Assembly (NCBI GenBank): GCA_964036315.1 | Contig: OZ038478.1 | Location: forward strand, 146,330,758-146,394,757 | Direction of reading: 5' to 3' | Length of the DNA stretch: 64,000 bases | DNA from: Acanthosepion esculentum | Lineage: Eukaryota > Mollusca > Cephalopoda > Sepiida > Sepiidae | Shown: piece after piece, positions 44,825-56,599 of the stretch | How positions within the stretch are numbered: position 1 is the stretch's first letter | How the letters are laid out: each line of letters begins with the position of its first letter | Translations under genes and position numbers: made by a program | The notes under the pieces: model-generated | Databases searched by the model: none | Seen by the model: only the letters and a program-made list of their open reading frames with translations | Told to the model about the DNA's origin: nothing

Positions 44825-45690
44825 TAAAACAGGAACCAGTCAGCAGTGGCAGAAGTGAAAGGGTTGCAATGGTCACATAAAAAGAAGCAATTAACATCCA
44901 CTTCTGCGATTTATAAATCTTGTTTGAAATTCTGAGTTGAGTCATTATGCTTACTCCACAAGTATCTCAAGCTAATACTCTCAGCCATTATCAGGACAAC
45001 CTTGCATTTTTATAAGATTATTAATCCGATCACTATATACCTTGAATAGGGATTCAAATTTGTGCAACAAAATGATGTATTCGATACAGTCTATAAAATA
45101 ATACCTAAAATCACAAGACGAGATTCATAATTTACAGATTTCATACTTAAAAATGACATAAAAATCTGACATAAAAATTCATACTTATGATCTTTTTATT
45201 TATATCAGTAAAATCCTCGTTTGATAGAAAAAAGTTCTCTCCTTGGATCTTTCAGAAAAACTCTACATTTCGTTTGGGAATAATTGTAATCATGTTCCCT
45301 GATTTCATGAAATTGGTGCTACTGGGTGTAATAAGTGTGGGGCAGACACGTTCTTGATGTAAAATGTAACAAAGTAATAACCAAATATGTTTGTGTCAAT
45401 TGCAAATCAAAAGTCATTTTTATAAAAGGCGTTAACTCTTATTCTGTAAAGGATTTAAAATTACGTCTTAATTAGAATTAATTTCAGTTTTCGGGAACCA
45501 ATTTTAATGACAAATATATCACCTAGCTAACCGTTCCTCAAATATATCATAACAGGGGATAAAAAATAGGTTACATATGACAATGCTCTACGCAAAATCA
45601 GTGAACTGACAAAGATAAATCTCCACAAACGACTGCAACACCTGAACTCCTTGAAAAAAGGGTAACGTTGTGAGTGCAGTTGAGTATTAT
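44825..45690. other. Unassigned AT-rich stretch
   Basis: No gene or element recognised. Confidence 0.5.
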
Positions 45691-45699
45691 TCATTTAGA

Positions 45700-46090
45700 G
45701 TTCTTAAGACACAACATAATACTACACGCACATTTATATGTCAAACAAATGCAACATGTCCATAAGGTTTGATCAAAAATCCCCCTTTGCTCGTCAATGG
45801 GTAGAATTCTGTTCTCTTCCATAAACAAGGTAGCATAGAGCAAGAATACCGCAGAGAAGATGTTTGGTCTGTTCTGTCCCACCAGCCATATGCACATGAC
45901 TTTGCACTGCCCGATTACGATCTATTTTTGATCGCTGCAGAACGATTTGAGGAGGAAATTTTTCTCTGATTCAAGAATCAATCGTAAACATTTTCACATC
46001 AAAACCTGCAAACTTTTAATCAAAAGTTATCGAAGCGCTGCCTGATAAATGACAATAACTCAATGCAAATAATGGTGAATATATAATTAA
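45700..46090 (+). pseudogene. Mariner-like transposase fragment
   Basis: Plus-strand frames read LYVKQMQHVHKVLIKNPPLL, then LPDYDLFL (a decayed SPDLAPSDYHLF block), then SLQNDLRRKFFSDSRIN, and end with NANNGEYII near 46070. These follow the order of the C-terminal half of mariner transposase. Multiple stops and shifts occur, and the catalytic Asp of the first block is not kept in place. Confidence 0.6.
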
Positions 46091-46269
46091 ATGAAATTGA
46101 ATTGTACTTTATTTTTTTGAAGAATAAAGTTGATAAGAAGAATGGAAATTATTAATGACTCCTCCTCATAGAACCGTTGAGGAATAGCATTCCCATCGTA
46201 ATTGTATTTATCAAAACAATCTTTTTTAATTATTTCACCCCAAGAAAGGCAGTAAATCCACTTAGACAC

Positions 46270-46980
46270 AAGGAGTTACTGAGTGTGAAAGAATAAGAAA
46301 AAGGAAAACTTTATTAAAGAGTGAGCTCAATAAAAGCAGAGAAATCAAGAAGACATTAGATAATGATTGATATTGAATTTAAAGTTTGCGGCAAAGCAAG
46401 AAGCCAGGAGAGATTTCCACGTGTGATGAGTTTGAGAAAAGAAAATGTTAGCATAGAATTTACGGTTACATCTAGCCAATTCAACTGTAAAAGACAAGTC
46501 TTAGCTGCTAATATAGTACTGTGGCTAATTTCGTAAAGTCTCGGTAACATAGAGTAAAGTTCATCAGAACAATTACCATGAAAATATTTATGGAAAATGC
46601 ACAGGGCAGTGGCAAAGTTGACTGAGGCTGGAATACCAGATCAGGACTAGTGACATTGCAGATTATTTTTTGGATTTCAAGAATCTCTAAATATATAGCA
46701 GGTGCAACAGACAATATTCTAAGCATGGGAAAATGGTTGACTTGTAAATATGTTAAGTAGATTCTGTAGAGAAAAATTGTCTAGATCGTCTTAGGAAACT
46801 AAATGCCTTAGAAAGAGACCGAGCATTCCCCTTGATATAATCTTTGCACTTCATGCCAGCAGAGGACACGTGTCCGAGAAAGAGCAACGAGTCACTCTCC
46901 TAGGGGTTAGCATCAAACATGCTGATGAAAGGCAGGAAGGGGTCTCTCAGATCATTAATAGAAAGATGTTTTCGACCAGG
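46270..46980 (-). pseudogene. Jockey/CR1-like LINE RT C-terminal fragment F
   Basis: Minus-strand frames 46726-46508 and 46550-46356 carry the C-terminal region (FSINIFMVIVLMNFTLCYRD aligned to the FHGNCSNELL block of copy C; RLYEISHSTI). The upstream portion to about 46980 aligns with 36800-36850. The 3' end at 46270-46400 aligns with 36300-36400. The catalytic core is absent. Confidence 0.65.
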
Positions 46981-46984
46981 CTAC

Positions 46985-47425
46985 CTTCCAGACAATGCAG
47001 ATATAATCCAATACAATTTAGAGTATTTGAAAAGGAGCCTTCATATATTTTGAGCAAAATACTTTGTTCGAGTTCAGCAATCTTCCGAGGAACTTTTAGA
47101 ATTCTTAAATTTAAGTTTTTATCTTTATGTTCCTGAAATGCTTACGTATTGACATTTTTATCTGCGTGACATACAGCAAGCTACTAGGAAGACCAATGCA
47201 AGTAACAGAGACGAAGTTTTAGTGTCAAGGAAAGTTGGCAGAAGTTCATCGCAGAATTTCTGACAGAATTCTATTAAAATATGAAAATATTTTTTATGGC
47301 TTTTTTCAGTTTTAAGCAGTGTTAGGGTTTTTAGTGTCACCAACAATAGAAAAATCTGACAAAAATGACATAAACTGTAGGTTATTGAGGCTGGTGATGA
47401 AACGGTCTCTCGACATCGACTTCTT
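46985..47425. other. Unassigned stretch
   Basis: No gene or element recognised. Confidence 0.45.
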
Positions 47426-47429
47426 CAAA

Positions 47430-47830
47430 ATGGGATCGACTGTGTTGATATGTGTTCAAACTCCAGTGTCATCTGCGGCACTTTATTCCTATATAACACC
47501 CTCCACCCTTTGCGATGACTTCCCCTGGAGTCTATACTTCTTCAACTTCGGTTCATTAGTTAGAAATTCTGCTAACATTCTGTTTATTTTCCATAAACCC
47601 TTGGTTCAACAATTTCTGATGGCGTGGCTACGTCAAACGTGTCATACAGAATTTCCACGGGTACTTCTTTTCGAGAAATTTTTAAATCAGTGAATTTACG
47701 TTTTAACTGATTAAGATGTCGATTATTTTCTCACCTTTGTCACTATACCATGTATGTCATTTTACCGATCCGATCCGTTTTTATATAGCGCCATCTTTCC
47801 ATAATTCCGGCACTTACTAGTTTTTTTATG
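47430..47830 (-). pseudogene. Ty3 integrase C-terminal fragment, second family (A)
   Basis: Minus-strand frames give GKMTYMV, LNQLKRKFTDLKISRKEVPV, EILYDTFDVATPSEIVEPRV, matching the end of integrase in the Ty3 element at 30548-30889 and, more closely, fragment B at 50176-50440. It is cut off at about 47830 where LINE copy D begins. Confidence 0.7.
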
Positions 47831-47844
47831 AATACTGTTATGAT

Positions 47845-48391
47845 ACAGGTTGAGACTACCTTGCTGCTGTCCTGCTGGCCGCCCGATTCGAACCCGACTT
47901 CTGCCGCTGGATTAGCCTCCTGTACCGCCCCCCTCCAGTGTCGTGGTACAGGAAGCTGTCGGGCGATTTTGCGCTGTCTAGGTCGGTTCGTCAGGGTTGT
48001 CCACTGTTTGTCCCTACTTTATGCTTTGGCGTTGGAGACGCTCCTACGTCGGCTGAGGGACAGAGCGTGCAGTCCGGCCCTACGTGGAATTGCCGTTCCT
48101 GGAGGGGCTCGAGCCAGGGTTTCTGCTTACGCCGATGACGTAACAGCTTTCGTGTCGTCCCGCAGTGACATTGAGGTGGTACAGAAGGCGCTTGACCGGT
48201 ACGGAAAAGTGACAGGGGCCAAGATTAACCGTAACAAATCGTCCGGCTTGCGGTTAGGTGCCTGGATGGGGGTCGATCTTCCGGGCCGCTACGGTTGCAC
48301 GGACATTCCTGTCTGCATTCTTGGAGTGTGGTTTGGACCCGACCTCCAGCTGGAGAAAAATTGGTCTGAAGTACGAGCAAAGGTCTTTTAG
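47845..48391 (+). pseudogene. LINE copy D RT palm
   Basis: After a frame break near 47990 the text reads SVRQGCP, then LLYALALETLLRRLRDRACS, RVSAYADDVTAFV (catalytic box intact) and GAKINRNKSSGLRLG, and stops at NWSEVRAKVF. It is about 80 percent identical by eye to copy 1. The first catalytic Asp region upstream is cut off. Confidence 0.8.
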
Positions 48392-48422
48392 TGTCAGAGC
48401 ATGAGTTTCGCTCTTACTGGTA

Positions 48423-49016
48423 TTGGGTGCCAGCGGCGGATTACCTCTTAACCCTGAGTTTTCGCTTACCTGGCGACTGGCTCGGACTCGGCTGCCTCTC
48501 AATGACAAGGCCTTCATATGGGGCTTGGCGGATTTGCTAGACTGTGAACGGTGTGGCCTTGGTTTAGAAGAAACGGCCTCGCATGGCTTCTACCATTGCC
48601 CCCGGGTCCGCCCCTTATTGGGCCATGTCATCGAGCTGACGGCTCCTCTCGCTCCCGAAATGCTTGTGGCCATTCATCGCGCATACGCGTGTAACAATGT
48701 GTCGCCCCCGTATTCTGGGATGAAACGTATGATATTTCTTACGCTGCTGGCCACGGCTCGAATGGTGATTTGGACGACGCGGATGGAGGAAGTCTTGCAA
48801 GGCACCCGTCTTTCTCATCAGGATCTGATCCGATTCTTTGAGCATCAACTGAAGATGAAGTTCAGAACTGAAAGAAAACACTTGCATTCGACAGTCTTTA
48901 GCGAAAGGTCGGTGACTGAGGCGAGCTTGGTTCGTTTGAACGGGGCTAGATTTTCTCCTTTAGGTCTACCTATGTCACATCGGGGTGGTTTCCTGTGGAG
49001 CCCTCCCCTTGGTTAG
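48423..49016 (+). pseudogene. LINE copy D ORF2 C-terminal domain
   Basis: An open run of nearly 200 codons: NPEFSLTWRLARTRLPLNDK, then a zinc-binding-like C-x2-C-x9-H-x4-C (CERCGLGLEETASHGFYHC), PRVRPLLGHVIEL, then MIFLTLLATARMVIWTTRME, and the terminal RFSPLGLPMSHRGGFLWSPP and stop at 49016. It is the best copy of this domain in the window and a useful reference for the others. Confidence 0.8.
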
Positions 49017-49559
49017 GTTAGACTAGCCTTATGTACCTAATTAGTGTGAGTACGTGTTGTTCCCGGTCTGTCCCCGGACACATCTTTGGTTATGATACAG
49101 GTTGAGATTCCCAACCTCTCCAGTTTGTTTTTGACCCCCTTGATTTTGTCCAATGGGCAGAATACAGCGGCCTCTCTGTTTTGGGGGTTGGACGGGTCCT
49201 ACTAACATCCATTATATTTAGTTTGCTTTGTGTTGATTTTTAGTTTATTATTAGGTTAATCTCCCTCCCCTCTCATTCTTCATGATTAGATTTTTATGTA
49301 TTATTTATTATCATTAAAATTTATATGTCAAGGGGTGCGTTTTGCATGTCCCCTCTTGAGAGAATGCGGTAATGTGGTGTATGGAGGATTGAGTGGTGAC
49401 GGGCGAGTTTTTATGGTGAATGTGGAAATTGTAATGAGTGAATGGGTCGTGAATCAGATTAGCTAGGTATAGGATAGTTAGTGTCGACCAACCTCAACCC
49501 TTCCCCATTTTAGGCCATGTGCCACAATTGTATTTTTGATACAATAAATATTGTTTTTT

Positions 49560-50175
49560 GTGATTACTGTTTTTTGCAATGTCGCGGTGCGTAGCACGAC
49601 GCTTTCAATGAGGAGGCCTGATTCACCTAGAATCACGTCGGTGTTGCTGTTGGAGCCAATATGATGCAAAACCCGAAATCGGCGATGAGAACAGTGTATC
49701 ACTGAAGACCACCCTTGATGCATCTAAAATGTATGATTTAACTAAAATCGCTGGTATTAACACTGACGACTGGGAACAGACCAGTTGGCAACCAGGAAAT
49801 AGACCAGGTGACGATTGGAGAGACAATTGGCATCCTGGAAAGACGAGTAGTGGGGCAAGTTGGGTTAGCTACCCAAATTGCATGCTCTACGAGGAGCAAC
49901 CCCAAAATTCTACGACGTACCCAAGTGCATCATACCTTGGGCGTATCCCAAGAGGGGGGACGGAAGAGATCCCCAACAGGACGGATTTAAAGGAATCGAT
50001 CAGAAATGACCAATCAGATTTGAACAGATGCATATGCAGGAAGAATTGCAAGAATCAGCGCGGCTTAAAGATATATCAAAGCTGGATGAAATGCCTCGAG
50101 GGGGGAAACTGAGAGCAACGTGCAGGTACAAGCTCTGGTAAAACGGAGGAGGCGCAGAAACAGTAGTCATACCAC
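49560..50175 (+). other. Unassigned segment with an orphan 127-codon open frame
   Basis: The frame 49729-50112 (MYDLTKIAGINTDDWEQTSW, then DDWRDNWHPGK) has a non-repetitive, Trp-rich composition. No family is recognised. The frame next to it reads MQEELQESARLKDISKLDE, a coiled-coil-like run. It could be the 5' part of an unidentified LTR element. No start context, promoter or splice site supports a gene. Confidence 0.3.
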
Positions 50176-52025
50176 AGCTTCGGTTCAATAGTTAGAAATT
50201 CTGCTAAAATTCTGTTTATTTTCCATAAACCCTTGGTTCAACAATTTCTGATGGTGTATCTACGTTAAACGTGTCATACAGAATTTTCATGGGTACCTCT
50301 TTTCGAGAAATTTTTAAATCAGTGAATTTACGTTTTAACTGATTATGGTATGGCTTATGTTCTCACCTTTGTCCCTATACCATGTATGTCATTTTACCGA
50401 TCCGTTGTTATATAGCGCCATCTTTCCAGAATTCCTTTCCGCGTTGATACATTTTAAAAATACCTTATCTCTAGGTTTGTAGTATCTACTTGAATTGTTA
50501 TTTCTTAATGTTCTCGCTTTGCGTTCTGGTAATAACTTATTGAAAACGGACTTAATCCTCATGGCGAGCATCAACTCTGCAGTTGATATTCCATCACGGT
50601 ATTTGGGATTTGGTGTTATTCTGTAAAAACTCAGAAATTGCTGAAACATTAATTCATCTAACTGCTCTGCCCCCGACATTTTTAGTGCCCTTTTAAACGT
50701 ATCGACAAACCGTTCCATTTGTCAGTTTGATCTTGCATGATAAAAGGAATTGTAACGTTCTATTTCCAATGATTTGCAAAAAGACTTAAATTCACTAGAC
50801 GTGAAATGAGTCCCGTTATCTGAAACGATAGAGTCAGGAACAGTGAACCTTGCTAAAATCTCGTGTAGGAAATTTATCGTTACCGCAGTAGTCGGTCTTC
50901 TATATTTTAATATTTCTGGTCATTTAGTACAAATATCGACGACCACTAGATAGTATGCTCCGTTTGACGGTCTTGCGAAGTCTATACGAATTCTGGACTG
51001 TGGCATATCGGTCTTCGGCCGAGGTTGAATTTTGATAGGCGGTGACTTCGCTGCCAGAGAACAACCGCTGCATGATTTTACTAAGTTTTCTAAATTCTTA
51101 TCCATTTTTGGCCAGTAAGTATAACATATCATTAAGGATTTATTTCTAGAAATTCCTGGATGTCTTCTGTGAAATTCTTTTAACATACGTCTTTGCAACG
51201 ATGCTGGTATCACCACTCTATCTGCTTAGATAAGTACATCATTACAAAATAAAATGCATTATTTAGAGAATTATATTTCCTTTAAATTTAATCTCTCCTT
51301 CATTTTCATTATAAAGTCGTCTTTTCCGCTTTAATGTTTATTTCCTCCAATGTTATGGGCAGTTCTCTTACGAGTATTGTATAATACGTTATTACTTTAA
51401 TTTTCGGTCCTTATCGCCGCAATTGCTGTCTTGAAGTGGTTCGCAGAATCTTGGTACTAGTCTAGACAATCCGTCTGCATGACCTAATATTTTGGATGGT
51501 AGAAATTCCATTTTATAATTATAATTCAATAGGAAAGTTTCCCACCACTGCAGTCTATTCGCAGTATTAGAGGAAACACACATTTTTATCCATATATGGA
51601 CATTAATGGCCGATGGTCTGTCTGTAGTATGTATTCTCTACCATATATGAATTTGTGAAACATTGTCATGATAAATATTATGATCCATGCTTCCTTTTCG
51701 CTCAGGTTGTAGCTTCTTTCAGCTGTATTTAATAATCTTGAAGCATGAGCCATTGGTTTAGTTTTTACGTCCTCGTATTTGTGTAGGATCACTGCTCCAA
51801 TAACCGAATGACTTGCATCTGATGCAACCCCAATCAATAATACTTGATGTAATGAAATTTTAGTTTATACGCGCTGTTTCTTTTGCGTAATAATAGTTTT
51901 GTGTGTTTTCTTTGCAGTGAGTGATATATAGCTTTTTTGGTAATATCTTCTAATATTTTTAATGTTAACCGTTTTAATTTGCATATTTGTAATGTAATGA
52001 TGGATATGTGCAAAAGTTGCACCAA
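50176..52025 (-). pseudogene. Ty3 retrotransposon pol fragment, second family (B)
   Basis: Minus-strand order: RNase H at 51837-51586 (VASDASHSVIGAVILHKYED, SEKEAW, LQTDHRPL), then LQWWETFLLNYNYKMEFL, then the integrase zinc region and core (51216-50920, FHRRHPGISRNKSLM, CSGCSLAAKSPPIK, IRIDFARPSNGAYYLVVVD, where first Asp is kept), then the 50718-50389 end (ERFVDTFKRAL with the Glu, and KVFLKCINAERN). The middle Asp region lies in a degraded gap near 50830. Past 50389 the C-terminal domain continues to 50176. RT and gag are missing and no LTR is visible. Confidence 0.8.
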
Positions 52026-52277
52026 ATCTCAATAAGTGACAAGTTACCCTACGAGATAGAGTTGTACATTTGAGGCCAATGTAAGAATTTCATGATTTGG
52101 AATTATTAAGAAAACCTGAACTTTGCACAGTTTGTTCGCAGTTTTAATACGCATAAATATTTTGTTGAAAAATTGACAAAAATACAACAAAACATTTAAA
52201 AGAGAGGTTTCGGTTGAATTTTGAAAAAAAAGTCTCTTACCATATTAAGTGGGTGGATATAGAGTGTGAAAGGGTAG

Positions 52278-52381
52278 ATATATATATATATAGAGAGAGA
52301 GAGAGAGGGCGATGGTGTTGATAGAGACAGAGAGATTTAACGATACAAGTGAGGATACACACACACGCAACACACACACAT

Positions 52382-52435
<54 letters not shown>

Positions 52436-52510
52436 AGAAAGATAAAGAGGAAGGGGATATATACAGAGAGAGAGAGAGAGAGAGAGAGAGTGAGAGAGAG
52501 AGTTATTTTG
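52278..52510. repeat. (TA)n and (GA)n microsatellites
   Basis: (TA)n with a GA-rich run at 52278-52310, (TA)n at 52382-52432 and (GA)n at 52465-52502. Confidence 0.95.
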
Positions 52511-52539
52511 TTTAATTTTCGATAGGATAATTTTCTGAT

Positions 52540-54050
52540 TTCTCAGGGAAATTTGAATATAAATTGTCCACTGTGTAAGCATTTGCGACTTTCACATATT
52601 TTTATCAGAATTTTACTTTGGTGTAGAGAGGGTTGTCTTTATGTTAGGGATCTCCACTGAATTTTCGATACCTAAGGTTTAAAGTTAAATTTTAAAAATG
52701 AAAAATCGTTTTTGAATATTTAATTTTAGCTTTAATTTTAAGTTAAATGAGTATAATTACTATTTCCAGTAAGTAGACTATTTTGGTGTATTTTAAATAA
52801 AAATGTTATAGATTAGAATCTCAGCTTTTATTAAAAGCAGCTATTTTCTTAATTTTAAGAAATTTGTAAACAAAACAATATTATCGACATTTAAAAATCT
52901 TCCAAAAATAAAATAATATATTTGTGACACGTTATTTGAGAAAATTAGCAAATTTAAATTTACATTGATCTTATTTGAAACAAATATTACTTACTTATAG
53001 CATGAAATATATTGCATACACTCTTTTCTTAAGAACGGTTCTTTTTTTGATCATGTCTTTATTGACGTTATCGACGTCACCGATAAGTTACGAGGTGATG
53101 ACAGTATGGATAACCAGAATTGACATAAATTCATGAAGTCTAATTGAACGCATTTTTTTAATTTTTAACTATCTATTAATTTTTACAAATTAACATATTT
53201 TTTCAGCAATTATTTAATATTTTATTGACTTTTATTTACCTTGAATATACTTGACGAAAAAATGTAAAATTTAAAATAATATAAAATTACATGACCTTTT
53301 TAAAGATTATGCCATGTATATGTTCCCATAGGTAAAAATAAGGAATGCTTAAGCACTAAATTGTTTTAATTATTTTTAAAATATTGGGACACAAATAAAT
53401 GTGTTGGGTGTTGTTGCGCCGTAAATTGTCACGAATCTGCCATGTGTCCATATTTCTGGACTGTTTTTTGTGTATTGTATTCATTTTTTCTGGTGTTTGA
53501 AAGCGCGTCTTTTGTAATGTTTCAAGATTTTATGAAAAAAGTTAATGTAAATCACAAATATCCGAATTCTTATCGCATTTCAAACAGCTAGAGATAAACT
53601 AAGATCCATACAGATGTGTAATTGAACATTTTTATTAAAGGCGCACATTGCCTTCGAGCATTTTTGCTTTGCCTTTTACATAACTGGTTTCCAGTCAGTT
53701 GTTAATTCGCTATAAAGCCCATCCCGCTGTTTGCCGTATAGCTGCCATTAGCAAAATTTAAATCATGTTTCATCCGCGCGATCGGCATTTAAATGCGTTG
53801 AAGGATTTTTACCTTTGACTTCTTTGTTTCCCTCATTTCCTGGCCACTGGAGAAAGTTTCCAGAAAGACGATTAGAAGGTGATGCTCGTGTCAAGATAGG
53901 CAATGGAATATTTTCTTGCGCAAGCGACCACTGGCTACGATATTGTACTGAGAGAATGAGAGATACATTTAGAAGGTCTGTTTCAGAAGGTTAGTTCACA
54001 GATTCATCTAGGCATTTCGATGTCATCCGAAACCTAGAATGAGGGTTAGC
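52540..54050. other. Unassigned AT-rich stretch
   Basis: No gene recognised. The part at about 52800-52960 shows weak similarity to 56730-56880 (TTAGAATC, AATTTGTAAAC and AAAATTAGCAAATTTAAA-like blocks), suggesting an old dispersed repeat. Confidence 0.45.
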
Positions 54051-54054
54051 AAAA

Positions 54055-54990
54055 AAAGAAAAACAAAAGAAAATTGTTTACGAAATCGGCGAAGAGCAAC
54101 TAATGGTGGGAGTAGAAAGAAAGAATAGGAATTTAAGAAGGAATATAGAGAAGAAAATTAGAAATAAAGAAAGGTCAAGGAAAAGAGAAATTAAAGAATG
54201 GAGAGAAAGAAAGAAAAAGAGAGAAAAAGTGAAAGAGAGAAAAAGGAAATGAGAGAAAAGACAACGGGAAAAGAAAAAAGAGTAAAAAGAAAAAGAGAAA
54301 TAAAGAGAAATATAATAAGAAAAGAGGAAATGAAAAAGGTAAAGTAGAGAAAAAGAAAAAATCGGGAAAAAAAGAAAAGAAAGAGAAAAAAGAGAAAGGG
54401 AAAGAGAGAGGAAAGCGAAAGAGAAAAATAGGAAAAAGAAAGAGAGAAAAAGAGAAAGAGAGAAAAAGAAAAGAGAGAAAGGGAAAAAGGAAAATAAAAT
54501 AAAAAGAGAAATAAATAGAATTACTAAAAGAAATAAGAGGAAAAGAGAAAAAGGAACAGAAGAAAAAAAGAGAAAGAGAGAGAGAAAAGGAGAAGGCGAG
54601 AAAAGGAGACAGGAAAATAGAAAGAAAGTGAAAGTGAGAAAAAGGAAAGAGAAAAAGAAAGAAAAAGAAGGAGAGAAAAGGTGAGATACAGAAAAAGAAT
54701 GAGAAAACGATGGAAAGAGAGAAGAAAGAGAAAGAAGAAAAGAGAAGGAGGGAATCAAGAAAGAGGTAAAAGATGTGGAGGAAAAAAGAAAGAAAGAGTC
54801 AAAGAATGGAAGCCGTAGTCGAAAGCTATGGAAGGGTTTTCTTACCATTTACGAAAAAAGGAAAGGAAAAATCGTAAATTGAAGAAGAGTAGAAAACCGA
54901 AAATATGAAGACAAAACATTAATTAATAAAAAGAAACAAAAAAAAATAATCATGAAAAGGCGAAATTAAAGAAGGGTAGCAAAAAATATT
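54055..54990. repeat. Polypurine low-complexity domain (GAAA/GAGA-rich)
   Basis: About 900 bp in which one strand is nearly all A and G. The 256-codon Ser/Phe/Leu frame on the minus strand (54848-54078) is a by-product of this bias. Confidence 0.9.
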
Positions 54991-55020
54991 TAACCAAGAA
55001 TGAGAAACAAAGAAAAAATA

Positions 55021-55120
55021 CACTATTTACAATATTCGGACTATTGTCCTCATATTTCTCGCCATGTTTATCACAACGTTTCGGCCGTTGTAAGCTCCGG
55101 CCTTCGTCAGGTGAATAGTG
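55021..55120 (-). ncRNA. Hammerhead-like fold, possible PLE terminal remnant
   Basis: On the minus strand CACTATTCAC (55120-55111) pairs with GTAAATAGTG (55030-55021) at nine of ten positions, enclosing CTGACGA (55110-55104), GGCCG (55102-55098), a ten-base loop, CGGCC (55087-55083) and GAAA (55082-55079). Helix II is five perfect pairs with one extra A before it. The base triplet before the closing helix is ATT, which fits NUH. Helix III is poor. Confidence 0.4.
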
Positions 55121-55129
55121 TATATAATG

Positions 55130-55930
55130 CCTTATCTCAGAAATATAAACAGATATTGAAGAAAAAAATAAAGCAATAAAGAAATTGATGTGAATTAAGA
55201 AAAACAAGAAGGAAAACTTCTGAAAGTTATACTCTATTGTTTGAGTGAGTGCAGAAGATTTCGAATCAGAGCAGTTGTTGGATATTTTAATAGATGGAAA
55301 TGGATCTGCCATTGTCTCATTCCATCCTTCTCGGGCCAACGCTGATGTACATCTTTATATGACCATTACACATGTCTACCTTCTCGACCATCCCCCAACC
55401 ACCGACCCAGACCAAAGCTATCAATCCCCCATATCTGCTAGCAAAGTCTTTCTTTTGGTGGAATTTCACGTCCTGCAGGGTCAGGGTCGACATTTTCAAA
55501 CAAATGAAGGCCAAGAGGCTGGCTTTTTCATGTGTGCTAACCAATTGAATCACTACACTCTTAACCTTTTCAAATCTCGGGTCAAATCAAAGGTTATCTG
55601 ACCTGCATAGCCCATAAAATGTGTCTCTTACTTTGTAATCTTCTACCTCAAGTGGCCCTTGAGCCTTGTACAGGGTGAACATCATTGTAAAACATTTATT
55701 TTTTTAAATTTTTATCTATTTTTTTCTTTTTCAATGCTTCTTTCTTCTCCTTCTCCAGTATAATTACAAACACTGCTACTTGTTATTCTTCCTTACCCAG
55801 TTCTCTGGGCAATTTTTATCTACATCTATGCGATGAATAAATTGTCGCCAATTTTATGTTTTTAAATCCGTGCATGCGCTTTATTTTTTGTTTTATTTAT
55901 TTATTGTTTTGTCAACTGCACAGTATAGTA
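55130..55930. other. Unassigned stretch with open frame 55245-55601
   Basis: The 118-codon frame has ordinary composition, but I see no family or domain. The GC-richer block 55320-55660 may be part of an unknown repeat. Confidence 0.4.
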
Positions 55931-55937
55931 GGGTCAG

Positions 55938-56590
55938 ATGGCGACCGTCTATGAAAAACAGAGCACGATGACTGAATTCACTCAGCCTGAAATTTGGAAA
56001 CGGCATGCTGTACTACTTGGCATTCACTCCAATACAAACATGTCAGACTCTTTGAGTGTCAATGTGAGAACAGTACAGAGAATTCGGAAAGAGTTGGATG
56101 AGTTTTATAGTGATTACGAAGGTACAGCAGCTCGGAAAACTCATTCTCATTGTTCAGATAAGAACCCCCGAATCTTTGGTGAGGATCTCAGGCTCAACGC
56201 AGAGTCCTACCTCAGGCGCCTTGAGAATGTGGTGCTGCTCTGAGTTCAAGAGGGTGGCTGCTTGAAGACCCTATGTCTATCAACAGGACTCTCCACTATG
56301 CCACACAAGCAGAACCCAGTCATTGCTGTGAGACAATTTCTGCAACCACATCACCCGTTTCACCTGGCCACCTAACTCCCCAGATTGCAACCTCCTTGAT
56401 TATTATGTGTGAGGTGCAGTTGAGCGAGAGACCAACGAAACTCCTTGTAACACCAAAGAATGAATTGAAGGCAAGGATTATGGCAGCATTCATCAATTTA
56501 AACAAGTAGACCGTCCAGAAGAGATGCAGGAGTTTCCAACGTCGTCTGAGGGTTGTGGTTAAAATCAATGGCGATTTTATTGAATAAATT
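55938..56590 (+). pseudogene. Mariner-like transposase with large internal deletion
   Basis: The N-terminal part reads MTEFTQPEIWKRHAVLLGIH, then SLSVNVRTVQRIRKELDE, a helix-turn-helix DNA-binding region. After DKNPR the frame jumps to GEDLRLNAESYLRRLENVVL, normally far downstream, so the catalytic centre with the first Asp is deleted. Then, in other frames, WPPNSPDCNLLDYYVWGAVE holds the last catalytic Asp, followed by ELKARIMAAFINLNK. Frames are broken. It resembles a MITE-like deletion derivative that would depend on transposase from elsewhere. Confidence 0.7.
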
Positions 56591-56599
56591 TATTGTTTA

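Larger units (their letters stand above)
47845..49560 (+). mobile_element. Tx1-like LINE copy D, internally deleted, with 3' UTR
   Basis: Plus-strand RT palm from about 47845, C-terminal domain to 49016, then a non-coding 3' UTR ending in a stem-loop (49527-49545), AATAAA (49543-49548) and a T/G-rich end near 49560. About 300 residues between the RT palm and the C-terminal domain are missing at a junction near 48392-48405. It is 5'-truncated. It lies between two Ty3 fragments. Confidence 0.85.

Noticed and set aside
45691..45897. Minus-strand 68-codon open frame
   Set aside because: It overlaps, on the opposite strand, a recognisable mariner fragment.
46918..46950. CTGATGAAAGG as a hammerhead core
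   Set aside because: No helix II partner and no GAAA at the right distance.
54078..54848. 256-codon Ser/Phe/Leu open frame on the minus strand
   Set aside because: It is the complement of a polypurine low-complexity domain, which removes stop codons by composition.
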